Assembly (NCBI RefSeq): GCF_017355855.1
Contig: NZ_JAFEWD010000002.1
Location: 62,001 to 126,000, forward strand
From: Pedobacter sp. SYSU D00535
GTDB lineage: Bacteria > Bacteroidota > Bacteroidia > Sphingobacteriales > Sphingobacteriaceae
DNA length: 64,000 nt
Direction: 5' to 3'
Shown here: piece by piece, positions 1-8,943 of the stretch
Layout: each line of letters opens with the position of its first letter
Numbering within the stretch: the stretch's first letter is position 1
Translations under genes and position numbers: made by a program
The notes under the pieces: model-generated
What the model saw: only the letters and a program-made list of their open reading frames with translations
Told to the model about the DNA's origin: nothing
Databases searched by the model: none

Positions 1-2
1 AC

Positions 3-323
3 CTGTTCTATAAAAAATCCTACGATTTAAAGTACGACGCTGTTATCGGCAACGATTACAGGAGGGATTCGAGAAACGCGCAGGATTATCTGCATAATAT
101 TCAGAAGGATATTAACGGATTAAAGCGCTATCGTCGCGTATGGTTGGTTTATGAAAAAGATTATTGGGTGGATATTGGCGACTACGACGGAGTGCCCAAT
201 TGGTATTTCAAAAATTATTTACTGCGGGAGAAAGTGAATGAGCGATTTGGTGCTTTGGGTCCGCAGGCTGATATGCTGGATACCAAGCAGGCGAGGGTAG
301 TTCTATTAAATCTGGAGGATTAA
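3..323 (+). CDS. C-terminal fragment of an unidentified protein
   Basis: An open frame enters from the left edge of the window and ends at a TAA at 321-323, giving 106 residues of a C-terminus. The fragment is soluble-looking and rich in Tyr, Trp and charged residues (for example RRVWLVYEKDYW near its middle). I see no membrane segment in the visible part. Such tails occur at the ends of Bacteroidota membrane glycosyltransferases of the GT39/PMT type, but that is a guess. The reading frame and length support a real gene; the function cannot be assigned without the upstream part. It is followed by two terminator-like hairpins. Confidence 0.6.
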   Translation: MFYKKSYDLKYDAVIGNDYRRDSRNAQDYLHNIQKDINGLKRYRRVWLVYEKDYWVDIGDYDGVPNWYFKNYLLREKVNERFGALGPQADMLDTKQARVVLLNLED

Positions 324-375
324 GCGCTAATTTTTTTCCTATTGATAACTTAACCTGGAGTACACATAGTAGCTA

Positions 376-383
376 TACTTTTG
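376..383 (+). promoter_or_regulatory. Bacteroidota-type -7 element
   Basis: The sequence TACTTTTG matches the Bacteroidota -7 consensus TAnnTTTG exactly. A TTG lies at 342-344, but it is too far upstream to be a standard -33 element. No ORF follows before the terminator at 415-436, so if active it would drive a very short transcript. Confidence 0.35.
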
Positions 384-414
384 CGGTGTACCTCGTTCTT
401 TTGATTAATGATTA

Positions 415-436
415 AAGAGGGCTGAAAGGCCCTTTT
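415..436 (+). terminator. Rho-independent terminator
   Basis: The arms agggc (418-422) and gccct (429-433) pair, extended by A-T pairs, and are followed by a run of T. It lies about 95 bases after the stop codon at 323, so it probably ends transcription of that gene. Confidence 0.6.
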
Positions 437-502
437 ATTTCATCTATCAACAAGTTGAATTGCGGTTTTGAAACTTCCACTGAGACAAGAATTATAACAG
501 AG

Positions 503-525
503 AGCTGCTTATGCAGCTTTTTTTA
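503..525 (+). terminator. Second terminator hairpin
   Basis: Perfect arms agctgc (503-508) and gcagct (513-518) with a four-base loop are followed by a T run of about seven bases on the plus strand. No gene lies between this hairpin and the one at 415-436. Confidence 0.6.
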
Positions 526-920
526 TTTCTGCCGCTTGCTCAGCTTTTAATAGCCTCTTTATAGCTGATAGCCCCGCTTGCGCCGCTGAATATAAATCTT
601 CCCCCCTTATTCTATCAATTTCACCCCGCTTATTGCATTCCATTGATTCGATATTGCAGCCAGTATTAACCAAGAAAACCAACCGATACATGAAGTACAT
701 CTTAGACCATTGCCATCTGCCGGCAATTACTATAATTAGATCTCTCGGTACTTTTATAAACCTAAGCTTTTTAATGTACCACCGAAGCAGAGCAGCCGAG
801 TCGCCTTGATGGATTTTTATTCGGACGGACTTGTTTTACACTATCCATGATCCAGTTACAGATATTGATTGACCGCATAACGCCGGTCGAAACTATTGAA
901 CTAACGATTATACAATTAGG

Positions 921-3900
921 ATGAATACATCTTTACTCTTATTTGGAACACATCTCCAAACTATTAAAATCACTTCAACGATGAAATACTCAACTAATGG
1001 TTGGATGTACACCACCATGAAGGGTAGTGTTGCCCCTTTCGTGAGCAAGACAATTTTGCTGACGTTACTGCTCGGACTCTTTTCTTTTTCCCTCTTTGCG
1101 CAAAAGGTACTAACGGGGCGGGTAACGATAGATAACAGCCCGTTGCCAGGAGTAACGATACGGGTAAAAGGAGGAACAACCGCTACACAAACAGACAATG
1201 CAGGCCGCTTTTCTATCACTGCACCCGGGGACGCCACTTTGGTATTTAGCTTTGTTGGATTTGTAACTCAGGAAGTAAAAGTTAATAATCAGTCCGAAAT
1301 AAACGTCCGATTGGAGCCGGTGGCTAGCCAACTTACTGAGGTCGTGGTTAACGTTGGGTATGGCAAGCAAAAACTCCCGACCGTTACCGGTGCGGTGGGA
1401 GTCATTTCTGGTAAAGATTTAACTCAAACGCCTGTTGCTAATATTACCAATATGCTGGTAGGACGCACCTCTGGTATCAGTGCGGTGCAGGCAAGTGGCG
1501 AACCCGGATTAAACGCTACCACTATTCGTATACGAGGTATCGCCACCTTAAACGGGCAAGACCCTCTTATTGTGATTGACGGGGTGCAGCAGCCCGCAGA
1601 GCAGCCCTACGCTATGCTGAATGCGATAGATCCAAATGAGGTGGAAAATATAAGTGTCTTGAAAGATGCTTCTGCCACCGCAGTATACGGAATTAGGGGA
1701 GCGAATGGGGTAATTATCGTGACCACCAAACGCGGGAGGTCCAACCGCCCGCAGTTTAGTTTTTCTGCTAACCAGGGTTTTACCAGAGCAGCCTCTATGT
1801 TCGAAACCTTAGGCTCCTACGATTTTGCCCTGTTAAGGAACGAGGCGATATACAATGCTCAGGCAGCAGGAAACACAAGTTTTAACAGGTTGTTGTTTTC
1901 TGAAGACGAACTGTGGAAGTTTAAAAATAACAGAGACTACACGCCGGCAGAAGTTGATGCCATGTCGCATCTCTCTGACGCGCAAAAGACCGCGTTAAAG
2001 AATAGCCCCGCCCTTTACTATACCGACCATAATTATTATAAAGAGCAATTCGGCGGAACTGGCTTACAGAACCAGTATAACCTTAACGTTTCCGGCGGAA
2101 CTCCCCGGCTCAGATACTTCACTTCGCTGGGGTATTTCAACCAGGACGGGATTTTATCTAATACGTCCTATGGTGGGTCTGATACTAATCCATTCTATAA
2201 GCGGTATAATTTCCGCACCAACCTGGATATCAATATTGCCGAAAACTTTCAATTGAGTTTTAATCTGGGCGGACAGTCGTCTATAAATAAGGTAGCAGGT
2301 AGCGGATCTGCCAGTGATTTCGCCAACAGGTATCAGGGGATCATTCAGAATATTCTGGAAAATAGCCCTTTCTCTGGGCCCGGCATTGTTGAGGGACGTC
2401 TTGTAACCGGGTTCGTAGGTTTGCCGGGAGATCCCACCAATCCCCTCGGGGCAAAAGGAGGGACTGGGTACACGCCGCTCGCCCAGTTACTGACGGGCGG
2501 AACACGCACCATGTACACTACCTTATTAAGTAGCGTTCTGAAGCTCAACCATACGATGGGATACCTAACCAAAGGCTTAGAGTCCCATGTTACTGTCGCA
2601 TACGACAACAATTACGGCAAAGGATATAACCAAACGAACAGCATCCCTCAGTATTCTGCCATGAGAGATCCTTCTAATCCTGCCAGTATTGTTTTTATTG
2701 GAGGACAGGTGAATCCTACCTCTACTGCAGATAATCAGGGTAACGGATTCTGGCGCAAGTTGTATCTGGAAGCTGCTGTGAATTATAGCCGAACGTTCGG
2801 ATCGCACACCGTCTCTGCACTACTACTTGGAAATGCCCAGCGATTTACAGCAAACGGACAGGCCTTTAATACTCCGGCAGGCTTAATGGGAATGGCTGCG
2901 CGGGCTACTTATAACTTCAAGGAGCGCTATCTGGCCGATTTCAGCATGGGAATTAATGGTACAGAAAACTTTGCTGAGGAGCAACGGTTCGGGTATTTTC
3001 CTGCGGTTTCTGCCGGTTGGATTATTTCTAACGAGCCCTTTTTCAAAGACAATAAATGGATCACCTGGGTGAAGCTGCGGGGGTCCTACGGAGAAGTCGG
3101 GAATGACCAGATAGGGGGGAGGCGGTACTTATACCTACCCAATACCTGGGTGACAAACGCTGCAGGTTATCGATTCGGAACCAGCGATGGTTCTACTACC
3201 AATCCCTCTTATTCAGGTGCCGCTGAATCTGCTCTTGGAAACCCGGATGTGACCTGGGAGAGAGCAAGGAAGGTAAACCTCTCTGCTGATCTGAAATTTA
3301 TAAGTAATAAACTATCCATCAGCTCCTCACTTTTCCAGGAAAAGCGTAATAATATCCTGGTTACTTCGGGGATTATCCCCGCAAATTATGGGGTTCCTCA
3401 GAGCTCAACGCCGCCGATAAACATGGGAAGAGTGACCAATAAAGGATTTGAGATAGAACTGGGCTGGGACGACAAGATCGGAGCTGTTGCTTATTTTCTT
3501 AAAGGCAATTATTCCTTAGCGAGAAATAAGATCGAATACCGCGCCGAAGCTCCTTCTCCCTACGAGTGGATGAATCAAACGGGCTACGCGATCGGTCAAT
3601 ACAAAGGCCTGCTAACTGACGGATTTTATAACACCCAGGAAGAGCTTAATAACAGGCCCTTCAACGCGTTCGGCAACAACGCCAGATTAGGCGACCTTAA
3701 GTTCAGAGACGTTACCGGCGACGGAATCATTGATAACAAGGATCTTGTTCCCATCGGTTATTCTAATCTTCCACAAGTTGCTTATAATGTGGCACTCGGT
3801 TTTTCTTATAAAGGCTTCGACCTGAACGCACTTTTCATCGGCACAGACAGAGGTTCTTTCCCTCAGTTCGGTTATATTCTTAGCTCACCTTTTGCCAAGG

Positions 3901-4286
3901 ATGTGGGCGCCGTTCTTCAATACGCATACGATGGGCGCTGGACACCTGAAAAGTACGCAAACGGGGAACCCATTTATTATCCCGCAATTTCTTTTAGCGG
4001 CGGACAAGCCAATAACGGACAGCTAAGCGACTTCTGGCTGAAGTCCAACAATTTTACCAGGTTGAAAAACCTGGAGATCGGCTATTCTTTTCCCCGGTCC
4101 AAATTTTTCGACCGTGCAAGCATTAGAGGAATACGGGTTTACATGAATGGAAACAACCTTTTAACCTGGGGAGCAAAACTAATCGACGGTATCGACCCGG
4201 AACAGGCCGACGCCGGGAAAAATAACATGGGGTACCTGTTCCCTCTTACAAGGACCTACAATCTGGGAGCATCTATTCAATTCTAA
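921..4286 (+). CDS. SusC-like TonB-dependent outer-membrane transporter
   Basis: This is a SusC/RagA-family transporter that imports oligosaccharides across the outer membrane with TonB energy, working with the SusD lipoprotein encoded 17 bases downstream. A signal peptide ends at about Ala60 (LFSFSLFA-QK). It is followed by a carboxypeptidase-regulatory-like beta-sandwich (about 62-145), a TonB-box-like EVVVNVGYGKQK, a plug domain (about 155-270) with VIDGVQQP and GANGVIIVTTK motifs, and a long beta-barrel ending in Phe. At 1121 residues it has normal family length. The ATG at 981 (residue 21) gives a more ordinary signal peptide and may be the true start; neither start has a clear ribosome binding site, which is common in this phylum. 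It is the first gene of a five-gene operon. Confidence 0.95.
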   Translation: MNTSLLLFGTHLQTIKITSTMKYSTNGWMYTTMKGSVAPFVSKTILLTLLLGLFSFSLFAQKVLTGRVTIDNSPLPGVTIRVKGGTTATQTDNAGRFSITAPGDATLVFSFVGFVTQEVKVNNQSEINVRLEPVASQLTEVVVNVGYGKQKLPTVTGAVGVISGKDLTQTPVANITNMLVGRTSGISAVQASGEPGLNATTIRIRGIATLNGQDPLIVIDGVQQPAEQPYAMLNAIDPNEVENISVLKDASATAVYGIRGANGVIIVTTKRGRSNRPQFSFSANQGFTRAASMFETLGSYDFALLRNEAIYNAQAAGNTSFNRLLFSEDELWKFKNNRDYTPAEVDAMSHLSDAQKTALKNSPALYYTDHNYYKEQFGGTGLQNQYNLNVSGGTPRLRYFTSLGYFNQDGILSNTSYGGSDTNPFYKRYNFRTNLDINIAENFQLSFNLGGQSSINKVAGSGSASDFANRYQGIIQNILENSPFSGPGIVEGRLVTGFVGLPGDPTNPLGAKGGTGYTPLAQLLTGGTRTMYTTLLSSVLKLNHTMGYLTKGLESHVTVAYDNNYGKGYNQTNSIPQYSAMRDPSNPASIVFIGGQVNPTSTADNQGNGFWRKLYLEAAVNYSRTFGSHTVSALLLGNAQRFTANGQAFNTPAGLMGMAARATYNFKERYLADFSMGINGTENFAEEQRFGYFPAVSAGWIISNEPFFKDNKWITWVKLRGSYGEVGNDQIGGRRYLYLPNTWVTNAAGYRFGTSDGSTTNPSYSGAAESALGNPDVTWERARKVNLSADLKFISNKLSISSSLFQEKRNNILVTSGIIPANYGVPQSSTPPINMGRVTNKGFEIELGWDDKIGAVAYFLKGNYSLARNKIEYRAEAPSPYEWMNQTGYAIGQYKGLLTDGFYNTQEELNNRPFNAFGNNARLGDLKFRDVTGDGIIDNKDLVPIGYSNLPQVAYNVALGFSYKGFDLNALFIGTDRGSFPQFGYILSSPFAKDVGAVLQYAYDGRWTPEKYANGEPIYYPAISFSGGQANNGQLSDFWLKSNNFTRLKNLEIGYSFPRSKFFDRASIRGIRVYMNGNNLLTWGAKLIDGIDPEQADAGKNNMGYLFPLTRTYNLGASIQF

Positions 4287-4303
4287 CAATAAAAACACTA
4301 GAA

Positions 4304-6028
4304 ATGAAAACTACATATTCATTATTAATTGTGCTTGGCCTCGTTATTCAATTGTGCGCCTGTAAAGATGATTTCCTCGAAATGCCTCTTTCCAGCACTA
4401 CTGTTGCTGATTCAGTGTTTTCCACTTCAACAAAAGCCCAGGGCGCTATCGCTAACGCATATCGAAACATACTTTCCCAGGGACTGCCCCACAGGAACAC
4501 CTGGAATGCGATGATACAGGAGAACCTGTCGGGAGGGATGAATTATAGTCATTCCTGGACCATTGCGAAGGATATTGTGTTAAGTGGACTTAACGCAAGT
4601 CGTACCAACGAAGATATGGACGGTTATGAGGGAAATTTTGCTCCCATCCGGCAGGCTTATCTTGTAAAAGAAAATATTGATAAAGTTCGGGATATGTCGG
4701 CTGCAGACAAAGCCATTGTAAAAGCCGAGATGCAGGCCCTGATTGCATACCGGTACGGCCAGATGTTTATTATCTATGGCGGCGTTCCTATTGTAAGCAG
4801 GAGCTACCTTCCTACGGATGAATTGGCTATTCCAAGAAGTCCCTTAAAAGCTGTTCTTGACTCCATTGTTACCTGGTGTGACCAGGCAGCAGCCGTGCTG
4901 CCCTCGCAATGGCCCGACACCTGGAAGGGCCGAATGACAAAATCGGCAGCACTTGCTATCAAGTCAAAAGCATTATTGTACGCGGCCCGGCCGCTGTTCA
5001 ATGCTGCAGCCCCTTATCTTGATCTCGGCGCCAACAACAACCTGATTAGTCTGGGTAATTATGACCAAAACCGCTGGACGCTTGCTGCACAAGCTGCAGA
5101 TGCGGTTATTGAAGAGGCAGAAGCCCGGGGTGGTGCTTCTATTATTAATACTGGTAATCCCCTGGATGACTATGGGACAGCTACATCGAAGCCAGGAAAC
5201 CCTGAGGTATTGCTTGCCTTTAAGTTTGTAAATACTTATTCAGGAGGAGGAGATAATTGGAGTGAGCTGCCGATGAATGCTTTCTACAACCCGAGGTACT
5301 GGCAAGCGCAAGGTAATGTACTAACCACCAATCAACTTGAGAATTATTACAAAGCGGACGGCACCAATCAAATCTGGCCGGCCACAGGTGCTGTTCTGCC
5401 ATTTTCAGACTATACAGCGAAGATGAACCAGATGGAAGCCAGGTTTAAGGCCGATTTTCAGCCCTGGGAGATGGATGCTCCCAATAATCCCGGCCATGTC
5501 AACTGGAGAAATAATTCTACAGGTACTGGTCCCGGATTTGGTGTCGCCAGAATTACTAAGTTCTATTACAAAGCGGGTGCAAGGTACTGGTTTGAATTCC
5601 CAATATTTCGTCTGGCAGCTGCTTATTTAAGTGCTGCAGAAGCATACAATGAAGCTGGCGAACCTGGAAAAGCCCTGGAGAGGCTGAATAAAATACATCA
5701 GCGGGCGGGGCTGCCAGCGGTGACAGAAACAAACCCGGCAGCACTGCGGGCAATTATACAAAGAGAGTGGGCGGTTGAATTTTTCGATGAGAATTACCGG
5801 CTGCATGATGTCAAACACTGGAAATTACCCAACATCGGCAACGGTATAATAGGGGGAGCCATCAGAGGATTTGCGTTCAATAATAATACTACTGTAAAGC
5901 TCACCGGTAATACCAACTATACAGATAAGGTGATCTATCAGGCCTTCTGGGCACCTAATCAGTATCTTAATCCATTTCCGCAGAATGAGATTAATAAAGG
6001 AATCCTCGTTCAAAATCCTAATTACTAA
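4304..6028 (+). CDS. SusD-like glycan-binding lipoprotein
   Basis: This RagB/SusD-family surface lipoprotein should form the lid of the SusC transporter encoded just upstream. The N-terminus is a lipoprotein signal with Cys20 in the sequence LCAC, followed by the usual KDDFLEMPLS start of mature SusD proteins. The middle shows the alpha-helical TPR-like part (for example ALIAYRYGQMF and GGVPIV). The C-terminus has the conserved REWAVEFFDENYRLHDVKHW block. The length of 574 residues is typical. The substrate cannot be read from the sequence; the neighbouring GH16 and GH43 genes point to a galactan. Confidence 0.95.
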   Translation: MKTTYSLLIVLGLVIQLCACKDDFLEMPLSSTTVADSVFSTSTKAQGAIANAYRNILSQGLPHRNTWNAMIQENLSGGMNYSHSWTIAKDIVLSGLNASRTNEDMDGYEGNFAPIRQAYLVKENIDKVRDMSAADKAIVKAEMQALIAYRYGQMFIIYGGVPIVSRSYLPTDELAIPRSPLKAVLDSIVTWCDQAAAVLPSQWPDTWKGRMTKSAALAIKSKALLYAARPLFNAAAPYLDLGANNNLISLGNYDQNRWTLAAQAADAVIEEAEARGGASIINTGNPLDDYGTATSKPGNPEVLLAFKFVNTYSGGGDNWSELPMNAFYNPRYWQAQGNVLTTNQLENYYKADGTNQIWPATGAVLPFSDYTAKMNQMEARFKADFQPWEMDAPNNPGHVNWRNNSTGTGPGFGVARITKFYYKAGARYWFEFPIFRLAAAYLSAAEAYNEAGEPGKALERLNKIHQRAGLPAVTETNPAALRAIIQREWAVEFFDENYRLHDVKHWKLPNIGNGIIGGAIRGFAFNNNTTVKLTGNTNYTDKVIYQAFWAPNQYLNPFPQNEINKGILVQNPNY

Positions 6029-6072
6029 TTGCTGGTAAAGGGAAATTATAAACCAAAAAATAAAAATTTCAG

Positions 6073-8940
6073 ATGAAAATGCGGAGACATTCTATTTTGG
6101 GTCTATTCCTTGTGTTGGCCGGCTCGTTCTGTCATTACGGTGCAGTAGTACATGCCCAATCCGATACCTCAATCAACCTATCAGAAGTTGAGCGGGGACC
6201 TTTACTAAAAATCAAGAAAGAAAGATCTGTAGCTTCTACCTCATCAGTGAGTGGGGAAACTCTGTACAAAACTCCGGTGGCAAATATCACTAACAGCTTA
6301 TATGGGAGGTTACAGGGCTTGACAGTCAGACAGCGTTCCGGGGAACCCGGTTATGATGATGCTGCTTTATCTATCAGGGGCGTAGGATCGTACGATAATA
6401 CTGGCCTCGTCATCTATGTTGACGGCTTTCAAACCACCAATTCATACTTCTCCTACCTCTCGCCGGTAGAAATAGAAACGATTACGGTGATAAAAGATCC
6501 GGTTGCACTTGCCACGTTTGGGATGAAAGGTGCTAACGGCGTTTTATGGGTTGAAACAAAAAGGAGCAGGCCAGGTCAGCCGAGGGTACAGGCGCAGGTT
6601 GTAACAGGATGGCAGCAGGCAATCAACATTAATAAGCCTTACGGGTCCTACGATTATGCACGGCTTTATAACCAGGCGATCAGTAATGACAACTTCGCTA
6701 TTAACGGATATCAGTTTAACTGGACGCCACAATATACAGAAGCGCAATTGCAAGCCTATCAGAATGGTACCGGCCTCAATGTCGACTGGTATGACCAGGC
6801 CCTTAAGAATAGTGGTTCCTACACGGATGCTAACTTCGTCTTTTCAGGTGGCGACCCTAATACCAGATACGGTGTTATTGTCGACTATATGAAGCAAGGC
6901 GGGATGTATGACGTGGAAACTGATATAAGAACTTCGAATGCGCAGATACAACGCTTCAATCTTCGGTCGAATTTGGATTTTAGCTTTTTTAAGATATTTG
7001 AAGCAAAGATTGACCTGGGAGGCCGGATCGAAGATCGCCGCTACCCTAATTTTAACGGTCCTGCACTATGGGAAAATCTCTCGAAGTATCCCGCAAATAT
7101 TTATCCTGTTCAGGACAATGTTAATGGTGCCTGGTCGGGCACAACCCTTTTTCCTGATAATCCCATCGCCTCGCTTAAAGCACTTGGCTGGACGTCCACG
7201 CATGACCGCACCCTACAGGCTAACTTTAATCTGAAACAAAAACTTGATTTTTTAACCCCGGGCCTGTTCCTGAACGAGGCAGTCTCCTTTAACAGCTGGA
7301 CCAGAAACGCTGCAAGTAAAACGGCTACCTATGCCCGTTTCCTAAATGGAGCAAGAACTACAACTGATTTGACAACCGATATAACCTCTAACGGTTCATC
7401 TCCGGTTAATCAGTACGACTGGAAGCAGGTAAACCTAACTGCAGGGTACGACCGAACTTTTGGAAGCCATGCATTTTCAGGTGCCCTTAATTACTTTATC
7501 AGTAACTACATCGTAGACCAGAATATCAACAATCCGGGCCAGAATACCGGTAATAATATCTTCTATCATTTTCAAAATCTGGGGGGACGTTTCAACTATA
7601 CGTTTGATGCTCGCTATATCCTCGAAGCTGGGTTTGGTTACAGCGGCTCTGATAATTATGCGCCTGGAAACCGTTGGGGATTTTATCCTGCTGTGGCTGC
7701 AGGTTGGCTCATTTCTAATGAGGCCTTTCTGAAAAATAATCCCTTTGTCAGCCTATTGAAACTAAGAGCATCTGCGGGACAGTCGGCAAACGACCAGTCA
7801 AACAGCGGCCGATATTTATATCAGCAATATTTCGTATCCAACGGAACCTATTATACAGGCAATGGTTCACTCACAGGTAATGGCGGGACTATTCAATCAT
7901 ACGCCGCCAATCCCGATATTTTCGCAGAAAAAAGTACCAAGTACAACCTGGGAGTGGACCTTACTCTCCTGAATAAGTTATCTCTTACTGCAGATGTTTT
8001 TCGGGATAATCGCACTGGTATTGTTACTCAGAATAATGACCTGTCAGGAGTGTTTGGCGGGATCGTACCGTATGCTAACATAGGAAAGGTGACTAACAGA
8101 GGCTTTGAAGTAAGTGCTAACTATGCTGATAACATCGGAGCGCTCAATCTTAATCTGGGGGGAATGGTCGCTTATGCAAAGAATAAGATCAATTATCGGG
8201 CTGAAATTCCAACGGTTAATTCATTTAGCAGAACAACCGGTTTGCCAATAGGGGCACAAATGGGTCTGGTTGCTGAAGGCTTTTATGATATAACGGATTT
8301 TAATGCAAATGGAACTTTGAAGGCGGGTATTCCTGTCCCTGCTTTTGGGGCGGTGCAGCCCGGTGACATCAGGTATAAAGACCTGGATAATAATAACCGG
8401 GTAGATCAGACGGATATCACGGAAATTGGCAATCCTAATTATCCTTCTCTTACTTATGCTTTCAATACCGTTTTCGCTTTTAAAGGCTTTGATCTGGCTG
8501 CCTTATTTCAGGGAGCTTCCGGAAATAGTGTTAACCTGCTTTCATCAGCATATTTTCAAACGGTAGCATTTGTAAATAATACGAATGTGTACCCCATTGC
8601 AGGGGATGCCTGGGCCTACTATCCCAATCAGGGTATTGACACCAGGGCGTCTGCCAAATATCCGCGCTTAACAACGAAGGCAAATACTAATAATTATCAA
8701 AACTCATCTTTCTGGATAAAGAATGGAGATTTTTTACGCATACGGAATATTGAGCTCGGGTATACGGTGCCTGCTTCAGCTTTAAGAAGGCTCCATATTG
8801 AAAAATTCAGGGTTTATGTAAATGCTGTGAATCCTGTTTCCTGGTCGTCATTGGATAAACGTTACAACATCGATCCGGAAACCAATTCCGGTTATCCTGG
8901 CCTCAAATCGTTTAATACCGGTATTTCTCTCACTTTTTAG
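6073..8940 (+). CDS. Second SusC-like transporter, lacking the N-terminal beta-sandwich domain
   Basis: This is a TonB-dependent transporter of the SusC family with 955 residues. A signal peptide ends at about Ala28 (VVHA-QS). The plug domain starts almost at once (PVANITNSLYGRLQGL near residues 73-88; KGANGVLWVETKR near 155) and is followed by the barrel, which ends in a terminal Phe. The carboxypeptidase-like domain present in the first SusC is missing, and no clear TonB box is visible between the signal peptide and the plug. ATGs lie at 6073 and 6079, and either could start it. It is in the same operon, 44 bases after susD and 3 bases before the next gene. The short form may be a specialised or partner transporter. 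Confidence 0.93.
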   Translation: MKMRRHSILGLFLVLAGSFCHYGAVVHAQSDTSINLSEVERGPLLKIKKERSVASTSSVSGETLYKTPVANITNSLYGRLQGLTVRQRSGEPGYDDAALSIRGVGSYDNTGLVIYVDGFQTTNSYFSYLSPVEIETITVIKDPVALATFGMKGANGVLWVETKRSRPGQPRVQAQVVTGWQQAININKPYGSYDYARLYNQAISNDNFAINGYQFNWTPQYTEAQLQAYQNGTGLNVDWYDQALKNSGSYTDANFVFSGGDPNTRYGVIVDYMKQGGMYDVETDIRTSNAQIQRFNLRSNLDFSFFKIFEAKIDLGGRIEDRRYPNFNGPALWENLSKYPANIYPVQDNVNGAWSGTTLFPDNPIASLKALGWTSTHDRTLQANFNLKQKLDFLTPGLFLNEAVSFNSWTRNAASKTATYARFLNGARTTTDLTTDITSNGSSPVNQYDWKQVNLTAGYDRTFGSHAFSGALNYFISNYIVDQNINNPGQNTGNNIFYHFQNLGGRFNYTFDARYILEAGFGYSGSDNYAPGNRWGFYPAVAAGWLISNEAFLKNNPFVSLLKLRASAGQSANDQSNSGRYLYQQYFVSNGTYYTGNGSLTGNGGTIQSYAANPDIFAEKSTKYNLGVDLTLLNKLSLTADVFRDNRTGIVTQNNDLSGVFGGIVPYANIGKVTNRGFEVSANYADNIGALNLNLGGMVAYAKNKINYRAEIPTVNSFSRTTGLPIGAQMGLVAEGFYDITDFNANGTLKAGIPVPAFGAVQPGDIRYKDLDNNNRVDQTDITEIGNPNYPSLTYAFNTVFAFKGFDLAALFQGASGNSVNLLSSAYFQTVAFVNNTNVYPIAGDAWAYYPNQGIDTRASAKYPRLTTKANTNNYQNSSFWIKNGDFLRIRNIELGYTVPASALRRLHIEKFRVYVNAVNPVSWSSLDKRYNIDPETNSGYPGLKSFNTGISLTF

Positions 8941-8943
8941 AAG

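Larger units (their letters stand above)
324..920. other. Intergenic region before the utilisation locus
   Basis: This 597-base stretch contains the two terminators and the -7 element listed separately. Near 572-634 there are three C-rich blocks: ccccgctt at 572, ccccccttatt at 601 and ccccgcttatt at 624. The last two are spaced 23 bases apart and could be an activator site for the downstream SusC operon. I see no convincing protein gene. Confidence 0.5.

Noticed and set aside
509-700. 63-codon minus-strand ORF in the first intergenic region
   Set aside because: The Ala/Lys-rich end is read from the terminator hairpin itself, no promoter or conserved pattern is seen, and the stop lies in the hairpin loop.
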